Below are positions 17,723 through 27,782 of a stretch of 64,000 nucleotides of DNA, piece after piece. Numbering within the stretch: the first letter of the stretch is position 1; the number at the start of each line of letters is the position of its first letter. The stretch comes from UBA6059 sp040222235 (GTDB taxonomy: Bacteria; Bacteroidota; Bacteroidia; Cytophagales; Cyclobacteriaceae). Both the position numbers and the translations under genes were made by a program. The notes below the pieces were generated by a model that had not been told where the DNA came from, made no database searches, and worked only from the letters and a program-made list of their open reading frames with translations. The stretch lies in NCBI GenBank assembly GCA_040222235.1, contig JAVKDO010000101.1, positions 1 through 64,000 of the forward strand, written 5' to 3'.

Positions 17723-18167
17723 AGTCTTACGTGTTTTGAAGTATGACCCAAATGTGGGTGGCTAAAACATGGGATACAAAGGCGAAGTGACGGCCCGCAA
17801 GAATTGGGATCAATGACAAGGGTAAAGTGATTAAATACAAGCGGTTGGGACGAACTGCAAGGTAAAATAGTCAGCCTGTAAACCCGACTGCCTGCCTCGA
17901 GCAGATGATTGGTATAACAACAGGATGTAAAGGATTCGTGATTTAAGAACACCAAGCATGCTGGTGAGATTCGTCATTCCCTTGCGAACTAGCCCGCAGG
18001 GATAGTGAGACTTGGGAATCTATGATCGTCTAATACATTTGAGATTCCCAAGCCTCCTAAGCTTCGCAAAGTCGCAAGGAATGACGAGCAACTATAGTAT
18101 GTCATGACTATGTAAGCTCTTAGTAATTGACGAGGAACAGCGAAGCAAGCACTAGCTCAGACAAAAA
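17723..18167. repeat. gene-free region with a long imperfect palindrome (17972-18086)
   Basis: No gene. The core is an inverted repeat of about 115 bases. The outer arms are CGTCATTCCCTTGCGA (from 17972) and TCGCAAGGAATGACG (to 18086). The inner arms are GACTTGGGAATCT (about 18009-18021) and AGATTCCCAAGCC (from 18042). It belongs to the same family as the repeat at 40264-40376 and resembles the CGTCATT...AATGACG palindromic repeats widespread in Bacteroidota intergenic DNA. Transcripts through it would form a long hairpin. Confidence 0.75.
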
Positions 18168-19001
18168 TTAATTTCTAAAGTCAGCCACGCAAGTCCTAGA
18201 AACGGGAATCACCTTATCACAGTCAGCAAGGGAAAGGAGAAGACCTTGAGCATTGCCGGAGGCGTTGACGACCGTCACTCGGTTGACCAGATAGGAGCGG
18301 TGACATTTTACGATAGAGGAGCCTTCTGCTTCGCTCAGGATGCCTTTCAGGGTGGTACGTTCGATCTTCTCTTTCAGCTCACCTTCGGGCGTGATATAGC
18401 CGATCTTGGAGTAGTTCTGCAGCGCCTCGACGTACCTGATCTGATGGGTTGGGATGTCAAAGAGCGACCCTGAGTCATCGGCTTGCCTGGCAGGACCATT
18501 GGACTTTCCTTGATTGATTTCTTCTGCAATATGCTGGTACTTGCGCTCACCACTGAGCAGGGTCCAAGCGCCGATTGACATCAGCGGGATGATGCCGATC
18601 ATGAAGGTGCTATAGATCATCTGAGGGAATAATTCCCAATTGATAAATCCTATAATGACCAATCTAGCATACAGGAAGTTGGCCAGACTAATGAAGAGCA
18701 TATAACCGAGGTTGTCGAGGACCCATTTTCCATAGGTCCATTTCTCTGGGGTGCTATTCAATTTCAGCAGCATGTGGAAGAAGAAATCATATACCAAGGC
18801 ACCCACGAAAGTCATACTACCAAATCCCAGGCAGATCAGGAATTGATTATCCTCGAGAGTGGACAGGCCAAAGGGTTCGAAAACGTATAGGAAGAATGTC
18901 ACGAATAAGCTGAGCGAGATCAAAAGCTTGAAGTAGGTGAGCCTCTCCATGTCTGGAAAGGGCCTATTGAGTAACTGCACTACGTCATTGAGTATCTTCA
19001 T
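18168..19001 (-). CDS. membrane LytTR-type transcriptional regulator
   Basis: A 277-residue protein with four predicted membrane helices in its first ~150 residues and a C-terminal LytTR DNA-binding domain from about residue 175. Domain landmarks are 'IRYVEALQNYSKIGYI', 'KGILSEAEGSSIVKCHRSYLVNRVTVV' and 'KVIPVSRTCVADFRN'. LytTR domains bind direct-repeat sites; here the regulator is tied to the inner membrane with no receiver domain, so it may sense a membrane signal directly. No partner kinase lies beside it. CotH follows upstream on the same strand. Confidence 0.88.
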   Translation of the reverse strand: MKILNDVVQLLNRPFPDMERLTYFKLLISLSLFVTFFLYVFEPFGLSTLEDNQFLICLGFGSMTFVGALVYDFFFHMLLKLNSTPEKWTYGKWVLDNLGYMLFISLANFLYARLVIIGFINWELFPQMIYSTFMIGIIPLMSIGAWTLLSGERKYQHIAEEINQGKSNGPARQADDSGSLFDIPTHQIRYVEALQNYSKIGYITPEGELKEKIERTTLKGILSEAEGSSIVKCHRSYLVNRVTVVNASGNAQGLLLSLADCDKVIPVSRTCVADFRN

Positions 19002-19110
19002 AGGCTAGCTAAGTCCAATGCCAATTTAGAAGAAGCGCCGCACTCAGGCAAGAAGTAAGGCTGTCTACTCGGCGCGGAGTTGATGGTTGTGGTCAATGGA
19101 GAAAGGTGGA

Positions 19111-21699
19111 TCACTTTTGGATAATTATCCGCTGTTGCTCCAATCCCCCAGCATTCTGAATGAGCAATAGATATACTCCGACATGTAAGAATCTGGTGTT
19201 GTAATAGTAGCTACTGAGCCTTGGTGTCATCTTATCCAGTAAACGACCATTGATATCCAGTACCCTAATCTCACTAATCACAGACTGACTTTGGATGATC
19301 AGATAATCACTACTCGGATTGGGATAGACCTGTGTCGCAGAGAGAGCATCAATAGCCGTCACGAAACCTTCCGTGGGTGTAGCTTTCCAGTTGGCAGGAT
19401 CATCATTGTCTGTATTGATGCCGATCAATTCCAGATAGGAGCCATCACCATCAGCCTCAGATGGCCAAGGGGCATCATCAGAGTAGGTGACAATATCGAT
19501 TTGACTACCCCATCCATCCAGTAGCTCAATTGATCTCCCACTGTTGGATAGATTCCTTGAGAACTCTCCAAAGGGTGCAGTTCCATAAGACTCTTCAAAT
19601 GTCTCAGCATCATTGGCCAGCATGATTCGCTGGCCAGCAGCCATTGTGACACCTATCGGAAACTGATAAACCAGGCCAGTTCCTCCGAAATAAATGCCAG
19701 TAAGATCTACCTCTGTGGTTCCTCTGTTAGTGATTTCAATGAATTCAAGGTCGTCCTCTTCAAATAAGTCTGAGTTAGGGTGATAGTGAATTTTGCTGAT
19801 GACCAGTTCCGGGAGTGCAGGATTGCTGCATTCACTGGATGATGACAGGCGTGCATCCATCCAGCTGATCCTTTGCGCTATCCATGATTTCATTTGAGAG
19901 ATTTCATTGGCATGATCGCCAATTCGACTCCATTTGGCTTCCTCTCTCTCGATCGCGTCCTGGAAAAGGCTAACCGATGAATCTATTCTTTGCTCAATTG
20001 AATTGAGATGCAGCGGTTGTCCTTGCTGTCTCAACTGATTCCATCGTTTTGCTAGCAGGCAATTGAACTCCGAATCATCAAAAAGGTCTTTCCAGAAGGT
20101 AGCCCCGACGTTCTCTTCTTCAAACTGCCAGATGTCCGTATGACTCCTGTCAAAGCCCCATTGGAACAAGTCATTGCCAAAGGATAAGTTGATGTCCCAG
20201 ATGGGCCCGGCCCGTAGTTTACCATTGCGATCTTTGTGAAAATAGGTGCTGAATTGGTAGGCGTCAGGATTGGACGCCAGCTCATTGACGATGAAGTAGT
20301 CAACGAAAGATGGAATATCGATGATGGATGGGTAGCCATCGACCAAGGATCTATTTCCTGCTAAGGAGGTCGTTCGTAGATCTTCGAAAACGGATCGGAT
20401 GTACTGCGTCTGCTGATTGGTCGCCTCTTGCGGACTGGGCACCTCATGGATGAAGTCAGTAGTCCATCCACTGTAGTTGGGCATGCTCCAGGCGATTGGG
20501 TCACCACCGGTCGTTTTATCCGCTTTGGTGATATATCCACCTGATAGCTTTGGTAGCTGATTGTCGTCAGGTTCTATCTTATTGATGTCGATGCGATTGT
20601 TATCTGCCTTGAGTTTCTCCTGCAATAGATAGAGCCCATTATACTCCCCATTGATGAATACCTCGCAGTATTGCGTCCTGGCCGCATACTCACCCAACGT
20701 TATCGCTAGATTATAGGCTAGATAATCTCTTAGCAGTGAAGGGTCAAAGGCGAGGCTATTGAGAATCCAGTCATTTTCTTTGGGCATCCCCAGCAGACTC
20801 ACGTTCTCTTTGTCTGCATTGTTCAAGTCGTAGGTAGTGAACCCATATGATTTTTTGGGTAAGGCTTGAGAGCTTGAGCCCCTGATCTCAATTCGTACTT
20901 GTCCGGAGTAATCGAGAGCAGACAGGTCATTGGCATCTTCCAAGGTGTTAGCTGAGCCATCACTTCGCCTGATGATTTTCATGGAAGCACCGATTTTGGG
21001 TTCATCTGGGATCGTCTGATTACTCTCCGTTTCGATCAGAATGATGGGCAGGCTTGTTGAGACAAAGTCAATATCCACGGGGGCGGTGAACCATGATGGT
21101 GTCGGGGAATATTCCGTACTTGAAGTATTGATGCCTAACGACAAAAATGGAATAGCCGATAGATCTGATGAAGTCGTGCTCTCATTGTGTACCTCAACTG
21201 CAAGGATGTTTTCACCCGGCATGAGGATAGATGGGTCGACTGCTATCGCTTCGGGTGTAAAGCCTTGATATAAGGTGGCCTCATGCAGACCATCTGCTGG
21301 TTGATCAAAACCTGGAGGAGAGCCCGAGACCAGATCTCTGGCAATTTCTAAACCATTGAGGTAAGCCACAAACCCATCATCATAGTCCATATGCAAGAGC
21401 ACTTCCTCGATAGCGTTGAAATCTACGATGTTAAAGGTTTTCCTCAGATAGAGGGTGATTGTGGGGTTGGGGATGATGGTGTTGTCGTCATTATCTCCGT
21501 ATCCGAATCCCGAATCTCCTTGAGCCCACTGAGAGTCATCAAAGCCAAGCTGGATCCATTGGGCCGGCGGCTGACTGGAAGGTATTAGAAACATGAAAGT
21601 ATCCCCTTCTAGGACCACAGACTCCCAATGATCTACTTGTGCAATGACATTGGTGTAGCATAAGGTAAGAAGAGAAAGTAGGAAACTGATTCTGGCCAT
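19111..21699 (-). CDS. CotH kinase family protein with lamin-tail and T9SS sorting domains
   Basis: An 862-residue secreted protein. In order it has: a signal peptide (1-20, ending VIAQ); a galactose-binding-like region with 'ILAVEVHN' (about 25-190); a CotH atypical kinase domain (about 240-590: 'VRIEIRGSSSQALPKKSYGF', 'DWILNSLAFDPSLLRDYLAYNL', 'EVFINGEYNGLYLLQEK', 'GPIWDINLSFGN'); a lamin-tail domain (about 635-770); and a C-terminal type IX secretion signal beginning 'YPNPSSDYLIIQS'. CotH proteins phosphorylate spore-coat or secreted proteins. This one is probably exported through the outer membrane and bound to the surface. Transcribed alone. Confidence 0.9.
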   Translation of the reverse strand: MARISFLLSLLTLCYTNVIAQVDHWESVVLEGDTFMFLIPSSQPPAQWIQLGFDDSQWAQGDSGFGYGDNDDNTIIPNPTITLYLRKTFNIVDFNAIEEVLLHMDYDDGFVAYLNGLEIARDLVSGSPPGFDQPADGLHEATLYQGFTPEAIAVDPSILMPGENILAVEVHNESTTSSDLSAIPFLSLGINTSSTEYSPTPSWFTAPVDIDFVSTSLPIILIETESNQTIPDEPKIGASMKIIRRSDGSANTLEDANDLSALDYSGQVRIEIRGSSSQALPKKSYGFTTYDLNNADKENVSLLGMPKENDWILNSLAFDPSLLRDYLAYNLAITLGEYAARTQYCEVFINGEYNGLYLLQEKLKADNNRIDINKIEPDDNQLPKLSGGYITKADKTTGGDPIAWSMPNYSGWTTDFIHEVPSPQEATNQQTQYIRSVFEDLRTTSLAGNRSLVDGYPSIIDIPSFVDYFIVNELASNPDAYQFSTYFHKDRNGKLRAGPIWDINLSFGNDLFQWGFDRSHTDIWQFEEENVGATFWKDLFDDSEFNCLLAKRWNQLRQQGQPLHLNSIEQRIDSSVSLFQDAIEREEAKWSRIGDHANEISQMKSWIAQRISWMDARLSSSSECSNPALPELVISKIHYHPNSDLFEEDDLEFIEITNRGTTEVDLTGIYFGGTGLVYQFPIGVTMAAGQRIMLANDAETFEESYGTAPFGEFSRNLSNSGRSIELLDGWGSQIDIVTYSDDAPWPSEADGDGSYLELIGINTDNDDPANWKATPTEGFVTAIDALSATQVYPNPSSDYLIIQSQSVISEIRVLDINGRLLDKMTPRLSSYYYNTRFLHVGVYLLLIQNAGGLEQQRIIIQK

Positions 21700-21872
21700 G
21701 AGGCAATGTCTTGTTTGAAGCTGATCACAAATCTACGTCAAAACCTGAGTTTGATTCAATAACGCATTAATTGATGCTAACAGGGCACTACAAAGTCAAG
21801 ATCAATATGACTAGTAGATGGAGGTTTTCTGAAAACACCAACGAATTGGAATATGTCCTCTGCCTAAGATTC

Positions 21873-24449
21873 CTACTCGTTTCTCAGGTAGCGTATGGGA
21901 TTGGACCTAATCACTTTGAAGACCTGAATGAGGATAGTGGTCAGCGCAATAGCGAGGGTAATCAAAACAGAAATACCGATGATCTTTGTGCCAAACTCGA
22001 TGTGAAAGGGATAGTTCTCCAGCCACGAGTTGATGAGGGCGTAAGCTATAGTGAGCCCGCCAATAAGACCTAGGCTGATGACCCGCAGATACCCCTGACT
22101 GGTCACACGATAAAGACTCTGGGCGTTGGCACCCAGCACTTTCCGTATGCTGATCTCCTTCAGGCGATGTACGAGTTGCAGACCGACTATCCCGAGTAGG
22201 CCCATTGCGGCAAGGAAGATTGCCACCATACATCCAAGCCCCACCAGTTGGATCATTTGTCTCTCCGCCGCATAGGCTAATTGATAGTAATCTTCAAGTA
22301 AGCTATGCTCAAAAGGAAATGGATCGAAATGCGCCCGCCAGGCGGTTTCGAGTTTTTCTTTATCGAAGGAAGCGTTATCGTTCAGTTTGATATAAGCCGA
22401 TTGCAATGGATATTCTTCTGATTGATAGATCACTAAAGGCTCGACCTTGTTTTTAGCTGACAAAAACAGGTAGTCTTCTACCACACCGATAATCGTCGGG
22501 CTCTCAAGATCACCATAGTTGAAAGGTACTTTAGCACCAATGGGCTGCTTCAGGTTCATACTTTTGACAAAGGCCCTGTTGACGATAATACTCTGTGTCT
22601 TATCAGAAATGATGTTTTCACGGAAGTTGCGGCCTTCTACCAAGCTAATGTCAAGCAAGTTGATCAAGTCGCCGTGCACCCTAAGATGGCGTAAACCAAA
22701 TTGATAGTCGCCCTCCGTGATCCGGGTGCCATTATAGCCAGATATGGCTGCCACATCGGATACCTCTGACATCTGATTTACTGCGGTGACAAATTGCCGA
22801 ATGGCGGGCTCCTCACCAGGTATATTATCAAGGTAGATCACATTATCGTAATTGACCTTGGTGTCGAAGTTGGACAAGTAGTTGACTTGATCATTCATCG
22901 TCAAGACGCCAGCGATCAAAGCTGTAGCGATGATGAACTGCACACCAAGGAGTGCCTGGGTGATCCAACTACCGGCACCTATTTTCTGCTCACCCTTGAG
23001 CGACTTGACTATCGCAAATTTTGAAAGCACTAAGGCCGGATACACGCCACTGATGATTGCGGTAGCAAATAGAATAAATGCCGCTCCGCCCATGAATTGA
23101 AAGTTGATAAGATAGGATAGATCATAATGCTTGGAAACAAAGTCAGAAAAATAAGGAAGGATCAAGAGCAGTATCACCAATGCTAGTACACCGGCGATGA
23201 GACATGAAAGGATCGATTCTGTGATAAACTGATAAAAGATACCAGAGCGCTGAGCGCCGAGGACTTTTCGGAGAGCTACCTCTCTGGTGCGATGGGTGTA
23301 CAGCGAGATATTGAAGTTGGCATAGTTGATCATCGAGATAACTAGACAGAAGAGGCCAATGGCGGCAAAGAGCTTCATCATCCCGACATTGCCACCCCGG
23401 GCTATACCATTATAGTGACCATAGGCATTGTCCAGATGTATCTCAGAGAGCGGCTGTAGTCCTAGTGTAGCCTTATTTCCTAGTTCATCATCGCTCGCTT
23501 GCGAAATGCCATTCATCTTTTGCTCCACCGACGATTTAGTACCTGCATCATGCAGCTGGATGATGGTATTCATATTGATATCAAACCATGAAGTGAGTCG
23601 ACGCTCAGATGCTCTCGATACATAATTGGCGTAGGAGATGATCATGTCGCTCCTGACCGATGTATTCAATGGGATGTCTCGATAGACACCACGTACGATT
23701 ACATCGAGCGATTCCTCACCGTCCACTATTGATAGTGTTTCATCTGCTGCTCTGCCCATCAGGTTGAGCTTGCTGGCGAGTGTTTCTGAGATAATCACGT
23801 CATTGGGTTGATCAAATGCACCACTGGTGCCTTCAATAAATGAAAGCTGAAGGACATCAATAAGCCCCTGATCAGCCAGTAAGTAGGATTGTCTGATTGG
23901 TTCACGATCTGTCAGGATCATCCCTCGACCCGTTTGTAGTTTGACGACCTTGGCGATCTCTGGTATGCTCTCTTCAAATGTGACGGACATAGCATGAGAG
24001 CTGCCGCCAATGTATTCCATCTGGTCATCTGGCTGGAAGTCCATGACGATTCGGTACATTTTTTCATGTTCCGGTAGGTACTGATCATAGCTCATTTCAT
24101 CCTGCGTGTAGAGGTAGGCCACCCAGCAAAACGAAATGCCCAGTGCCAGCCCGATGATATTGAACGTGGCATAGAGACTGTTCTTTTTCAGAAATCTGAA
24201 TCCGGTCTTAAAGTAGTGACGGTAGAGCATGACTGTCATAGTATTTTTGTGAGTTGACCTGTTTCGATGAAGGTGAAGCATACGCAGCGCTTCGATGATG
24301 AAGAGCCAGTTGGCGCGCCACTTACCTCGCTCAGCCAGCCGCCATTGATATGCTTCATAGAGATCACCCTGTACCTCCTCCAGTTCGGAGGGTGCGCAGT
24401 ATTTCTCCAGCAGCCGGTTGATCCATTTGGGAGGCTCAGCTACTGACAT
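21873..24449 (-). CDS. MacB/FtsX-type ABC permease, PadR-linked (module 1)
   Basis: An 858-residue inner-membrane permease. Residues 1-~85 form a cytoplasmic prefix domain ('PPKWINRLLEKYCAPSELEEVQGDLYEAYQWR'). A membrane helix near 95-115 is followed by a MacB-like periplasmic domain, three helices of FtsX type (~355-470), a second periplasmic domain and three final helices (~735-850). The FtsX signature 'REVALRKVLGA' appears after the first half and 'KEISIRKVLGAN' in the second. No ATPase lies nearby, so it belongs to the orphan duplicated-permease type. Its start overlaps the end of the PadR gene by 14 bases. Substrate unknown; relatives move lipoproteins, peptides or act as transmitters of envelope stress. 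Confidence 0.9.
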   Translation of the reverse strand: MSVAEPPKWINRLLEKYCAPSELEEVQGDLYEAYQWRLAERGKWRANWLFIIEALRMLHLHRNRSTHKNTMTVMLYRHYFKTGFRFLKKNSLYATFNIIGLALGISFCWVAYLYTQDEMSYDQYLPEHEKMYRIVMDFQPDDQMEYIGGSSHAMSVTFEESIPEIAKVVKLQTGRGMILTDREPIRQSYLLADQGLIDVLQLSFIEGTSGAFDQPNDVIISETLASKLNLMGRAADETLSIVDGEESLDVIVRGVYRDIPLNTSVRSDMIISYANYVSRASERRLTSWFDINMNTIIQLHDAGTKSSVEQKMNGISQASDDELGNKATLGLQPLSEIHLDNAYGHYNGIARGGNVGMMKLFAAIGLFCLVISMINYANFNISLYTHRTREVALRKVLGAQRSGIFYQFITESILSCLIAGVLALVILLLILPYFSDFVSKHYDLSYLINFQFMGGAAFILFATAIISGVYPALVLSKFAIVKSLKGEQKIGAGSWITQALLGVQFIIATALIAGVLTMNDQVNYLSNFDTKVNYDNVIYLDNIPGEEPAIRQFVTAVNQMSEVSDVAAISGYNGTRITEGDYQFGLRHLRVHGDLINLLDISLVEGRNFRENIISDKTQSIIVNRAFVKSMNLKQPIGAKVPFNYGDLESPTIIGVVEDYLFLSAKNKVEPLVIYQSEEYPLQSAYIKLNDNASFDKEKLETAWRAHFDPFPFEHSLLEDYYQLAYAAERQMIQLVGLGCMVAIFLAAMGLLGIVGLQLVHRLKEISIRKVLGANAQSLYRVTSQGYLRVISLGLIGGLTIAYALINSWLENYPFHIEFGTKIIGISVLITLAIALTTILIQVFKVIRSNPIRYLRNE

Positions 24450-24765
24450 ATTGCAATGACGGTTTGGTGATATCGCCCCACAGTTTGGTCTTAGCAGAAT
24501 GTAGCTCCTGGATCACGTTGTAGCCGGCAGCCGTAGCACGATAAAGTCGCTTTCTCCTCCCTCCGCGCTCGGCTGTGGGTTCACCAAAGGCTGACTTGAC
24601 CCAGCCTTTTTTCTCCATACGCTTGAGCACTACATGGATGGCCGGTATCGAAATGTTCTTTTCCAATGCCTCATGATACTCTTTAGCGATATCGACGCTG
24701 TGGATGCTATCCTTACTTAGCAGAATCATCAAGACTATTTCTTCAAGTGAACCTATCAACTCCAT
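24436..24765 (-). CDS. PadR-family regulator (module 1)
   Basis: A 109-residue winged-helix repressor: 'GSLEEIVLMILL', 'SIPAIHVVLKRMEKKGWVKSAFGEPTAERGGRRKRLYRATAAG'. It is the first gene of the operon and overlaps the permease, the standard arrangement for this transporter class. It probably represses the operon. Confidence 0.92.
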   Translation of the reverse strand: MELIGSLEEIVLMILLSKDSIHSVDIAKEYHEALEKNISIPAIHVVLKRMEKKGWVKSAFGEPTAERGGRRKRLYRATAAGYNVIQELHSAKTKLWGDITKPSLQYVSS

Positions 24766-25053
24766 TAGATTAATATCTGTTTAAGTTATAGTTACGAATA
24801 TGATTAATAAATGTTTAAGAAATAAAATAAGGTCGGTAGATTTTTTAGCGAAGCTCGTTTTGATTTCAATTTGATTAACAGAAATGTTGATTTTGTATAT
24901 TAATGAGCCTTGTGTTAGTTTCAAGCCTGCCATACACTCATCTTGGGCTTTTGTTCATTTGACTGGGTCAATATGTCGTTTGACCGCCGTGCGGGCAACC
25001 TGTTCATGATGTTCGTTAACCCATGGGTGCATGACCACTGAACCAAAGACGTA

Positions 25054-25818
25054 ATGAAGATGATCATTTATGATATAGTAGCTTTCGATCTCCGGAAGCT
25101 TATTTTTTCTTTAAGCCTACCGGCAATGATTTGCTTCACGTCACTGAGTCCGACACAGGGCCAGTCCATAGGATCATCTGAGGTATTTGAGCCGTCTTTC
25201 ATCACAAAGCGTATCAAATCTGAGAAGCTCACCTATCGTATGAGCCAATCAGGAGACTCGGCTGGCGTGTCAGTACTTACCTATGAGATTGGTGAGCAGG
25301 GACTCAGATTACATGAAGCAGCTAAGGTAATGGTTGGTGGCTCCTTGTTTGATGAGATCATAGATGCACGCTATGACTTCCAAGCCAAGAAGATGGAACG
25401 CCAGGAGATAGTGATCGACTATGGCGGTCGACACACTGAGATGAGCGCCCAATGGTCGGAGCGAAATCAAATCAATGTCCAAATTGGAGCATTGGACTCA
25501 ACGATTCAAGCCAAAGATCACATCCCAAGAATCATGACGCTCTTCCTACTCCCAAGATTATTCTACGATAGTGATGGCCCACTGACTTATCATCAGTTTA
25601 ACCTGATGGATCTGCAATTCCGCGACATTACTGCTTCCATTGTTGGTCAAGTAGAGTTGTCATTACCGCTAGGAACATGCGCCTGCCGCAGAGCTGAGTT
25701 ACGAGGAGGAGTAGCCAACCAGGATCTTTTCATTGACCCTGTGTCCCACCGGATCGTCAGGATAGAGATTCCGGAGATGGGGTGGGAGTATGATTTGATT
25801 AGCATTGAAGAGTTGTAG
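25054..25818 (+). CDS. hypothetical exported protein
   Basis: A 254-residue protein with an N-terminal hydrophobic stretch (about residues 15-35) ending 'PTQGQS', probably a signal peptide. The body is beta-rich with repeated strand pairs ('KLTYRMSQSGDSAGVSVLTYEI', 'HRIVRIEIPEMGWEYDLI'), loosely like DUF3108-type periplasmic proteins. No active site is visible. It stands alone and diverges from the PadR gene. A shorter start at a downstream ATG within the leader is possible. Confidence 0.6.
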   Translation: MKMIIYDIVAFDLRKLIFSLSLPAMICFTSLSPTQGQSIGSSEVFEPSFITKRIKSEKLTYRMSQSGDSAGVSVLTYEIGEQGLRLHEAAKVMVGGSLFDEIIDARYDFQAKKMERQEIVIDYGGRHTEMSAQWSERNQINVQIGALDSTIQAKDHIPRIMTLFLLPRLFYDSDGPLTYHQFNLMDLQFRDITASIVGQVELSLPLGTCACRRAELRGGVANQDLFIDPVSHRIVRIEIPEMGWEYDLISIEEL

Positions 25819-26207
25819 ATGGTGGGTTCTGTTCTTACAATGACCGCTGTGCTTGAATGAGGGGATGCCTCCGCTATGGTCGGTCGGCATGTTGTGGGTA
25901 TAGATAAGATGGTGGTCGTTTGTAAGTCGCACTAGGTCTGTGTTACCTCGTCACTTCGACCGAAGCGCGACGGGAGGTCGGGTGCAGTGGAGAAGTCCCC
26001 TCGTAAGACGAAGATAGGTATTGGCTCTTACCATCAATGAAGTGCTAGAGTTAGGGGACGTCTCCACTACGGTCGACGTGACGCGGGTGTGGGAACCGAA
26101 CAAGACATCTCCTCTTCGATCCACATGACGGGGGTGTGGGAGTTGGATGCCTCTGTTGCTCTCGACGTGAGGCGGGTGTGACCACCGTCAAGTCAACAGA
26201 CGCGAGC
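25819..26207. repeat. repeat block A next to the GIY-YIG gene
   Basis: No gene. From about 25946 to 26112 it carries a repeat whose twin lies at about 26589-26750. The stretch 26012-26080 is identical, base for base over 69 positions, to 26658-26726. Inside it are inverted arms (about GTCACTTCGACCG ... GTGGAGAAGTCCCC against GGGGACGTCTCCAC ... CGGTCGACGTGAC). Degenerate extra arms with the ending GGGTGTGGG occur near 25857-25900, 26104-26140 and 26141-26180, so the block has grown by repeated copying. Confidence 0.75.
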
Positions 26208-26504
26208 CTACCAATCCTTGATGTCCTCAAATAGATCCTGCCATTTAGGATTCATAGCATTGATGAGCCGTTCCTTCTTGATTCTCGACCAACGCTTGAG
26301 CTGCTTTTCTCTTGCGACAGCTTCAACTATCGATCCGTGATGTTCATAATACACCAGTTTGCAGACATTGTATTGAGCCGTGAAGCTTTTTGGATAGTAC
26401 TTCTGATATTGAATCGTTCTGGAAAGTAGATCAGTGGTGACCCCAATGTACAGCGCGGTGTTATGGTTTGTTGTGATCATATAGACGCTTCCTCCACGGA
26501 TCAT
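26208..26504 (-). CDS. GIY-YIG nuclease family protein
   Basis: A 98-residue single-domain protein of the UvrC/URI group. The motif pair is 'VYMITT' ... 'LYIGVTTDLLSRTIQY', followed by 'YYEHHGSIVEAVAREKQLKRWSRIKKERLI' with the catalytic Glu in 'AREKQLKRW', and 'NPKWQDLFEDI' at the end. Proteins of this type cut DNA, but cellular roles are mostly unknown. It lies alone between two copies of a palindromic repeat (blocks A and B), the feature that sets it apart. Confidence 0.92.
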   Translation of the reverse strand: MIRGGSVYMITTNHNTALYIGVTTDLLSRTIQYQKYYPKSFTAQYNVCKLVYYEHHGSIVEAVAREKQLKRWSRIKKERLINAMNPKWQDLFEDIKDW

Positions 26505-26923
26505 AGGTTAAGATAATGAGTGGAATTTAAGAATAAAAGGGCTGTTGTGCTCATGGAGACATGGCTAGGAAGGAGCACAGCGTCAATACCACCACGTCAC
26601 TTCGACCGAAGTACGATCGAAGATCGTGCGAAGTGGAGAAGTCCCCCAGTGGGATGCAGATAGGTATTGGCTCTTACCATCAATGAAGTGCTAGAGTTAG
26701 GGGACGTCTCCACTACGGTCGACGTGGCAAGGGTGTGGGAACGGAACAAGTTGTATCCGCTCTGGTCGACGTGACGCTGACATTGGCATGGCAGCTGTGA
26801 ACCACCATATCTCTACCGTTCACATAAAGTCTGTCTCAGAAAGGTCATGCAGCCGTCAAAGTAATTCGGGCTTCCCGTATTTTTATAGGAATAAGTATCA
26901 ATTTTGAATCAAAAAGTAATTCA
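26505..26923. repeat. repeat block B on the other side of the GIY-YIG gene
   Basis: No gene. From about 26589 to 26750 it repeats block A in the same orientation. The centre (26658-26726) is identical to 26012-26080, and the flanks differ by substitutions and small gaps. The remaining bases to 26923 contain the leader of the DUF6503 gene; no clear promoter was found. Confidence 0.75.
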
Positions 26924-27715
26924 ATGAAGAATATTATCGCCGTTTGCTTCCTCGCATTTATGATCGCCTGTGACGGCAAAAAGCAAGAAGAACCTGTAAA
27001 GGCTGTTGAAGCTACACCGGAAGTAGATTATACTGCCCACCATATACCGGAAGCGACCAAAGTATTTGATGCCCACGGTGGGTTTGATACCTGGTCAAGC
27101 CTAAAAATGCTTTCTTACGATATGGGAGGTAGCACAACATTGACGGAACTACAAAATCGCTACGCCAGGATCGAATCTGAGGAGCAGACCGTCGGATTTG
27201 ACGGTGAGAACGTCTGGGTATATCCAGCTAGCGAAGATGCTGATCGTCAGCGGATGCGCTATAATCTGATGTTCTATTTCTATGCTTTCCCATTTGTGGT
27301 GGGTGATCCTGGAGTCAACTATGATGTGCTTGATCCTATAGAATTGGATGGTAAGACTTACAATCAGGTGAAAGTCTCGTATAACGAAGGAGTCGGTGAT
27401 GCGCCTAATGATAACTATATCATTTGCTCAGATCCTGAAACTAACCAGATGCAATGGCTCCTATACACGGCTACTTTCGGTGGTGGAGCTAAAGAGAACT
27501 ATAGTTTGATCAAATATGAAGGCTGGCAAAGCTTTGGTGGTGTGATCTTACCCACGTCACTTCAGTGGTATAAGTACGATGATGGTGTAGTTGGAGAGCC
27601 AAGAGGAGACGCACGCTCATTTACCAATATCAAAGTGTCTACAGAGTACCCGTCCATGGACAACTTCAAGATGCCAGAAGGAGCTGTTATTGCTAAGATG
27701 CCAGAGAGCGACTAA
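26924..27715 (+). CDS. DUF6503-type lipoprotein
   Basis: A 263-residue lipoprotein: signal peptide with lipobox 'FMIAC' (Cys16). The mature start is followed by 'IPEATKVFDAHGGFDTWSSLKMLSYDMGG', the usual opening of DUF6503 proteins, and a large LolA-like open beta-barrel ('FYFYAFPFVVGDPGVNYDVL', 'GWQSFGGVILPTSLQWY'). LolA-like folds bind lipids or hydrophobic ligands; the function here is not known. It ends 30 bases before a strong terminator and converges with permease module 2. Confidence 0.8.
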   Translation: MKNIIAVCFLAFMIACDGKKQEEPVKAVEATPEVDYTAHHIPEATKVFDAHGGFDTWSSLKMLSYDMGGSTTLTELQNRYARIESEEQTVGFDGENVWVYPASEDADRQRMRYNLMFYFYAFPFVVGDPGVNYDVLDPIELDGKTYNQVKVSYNEGVGDAPNDNYIICSDPETNQMQWLLYTATFGGGAKENYSLIKYEGWQSFGGVILPTSLQWYKYDDGVVGEPRGDARSFTNIKVSTEYPSMDNFKMPEGAVIAKMPESD

Positions 27716-27746
27716 GACTTGGTACTAATAATCGACAAAGTAGTAA

Positions 27747-27779
27747 AGGAGCACTCAGCAACGAGTGCTCCTTTTTTTA
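27747..27779. terminator. bidirectional intrinsic terminator
   Basis: A perfect 10-bp stem, AGGAGCACTC (27747-27756) and GAGTGCTCCT (27763-27772), with a six-base loop, a T-run to the right and an A-run to the left. It serves the rightward DUF6503 gene and the leftward permease, which ends at 27783. Confidence 0.9.
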
Positions 27780-27782
27780 TAT

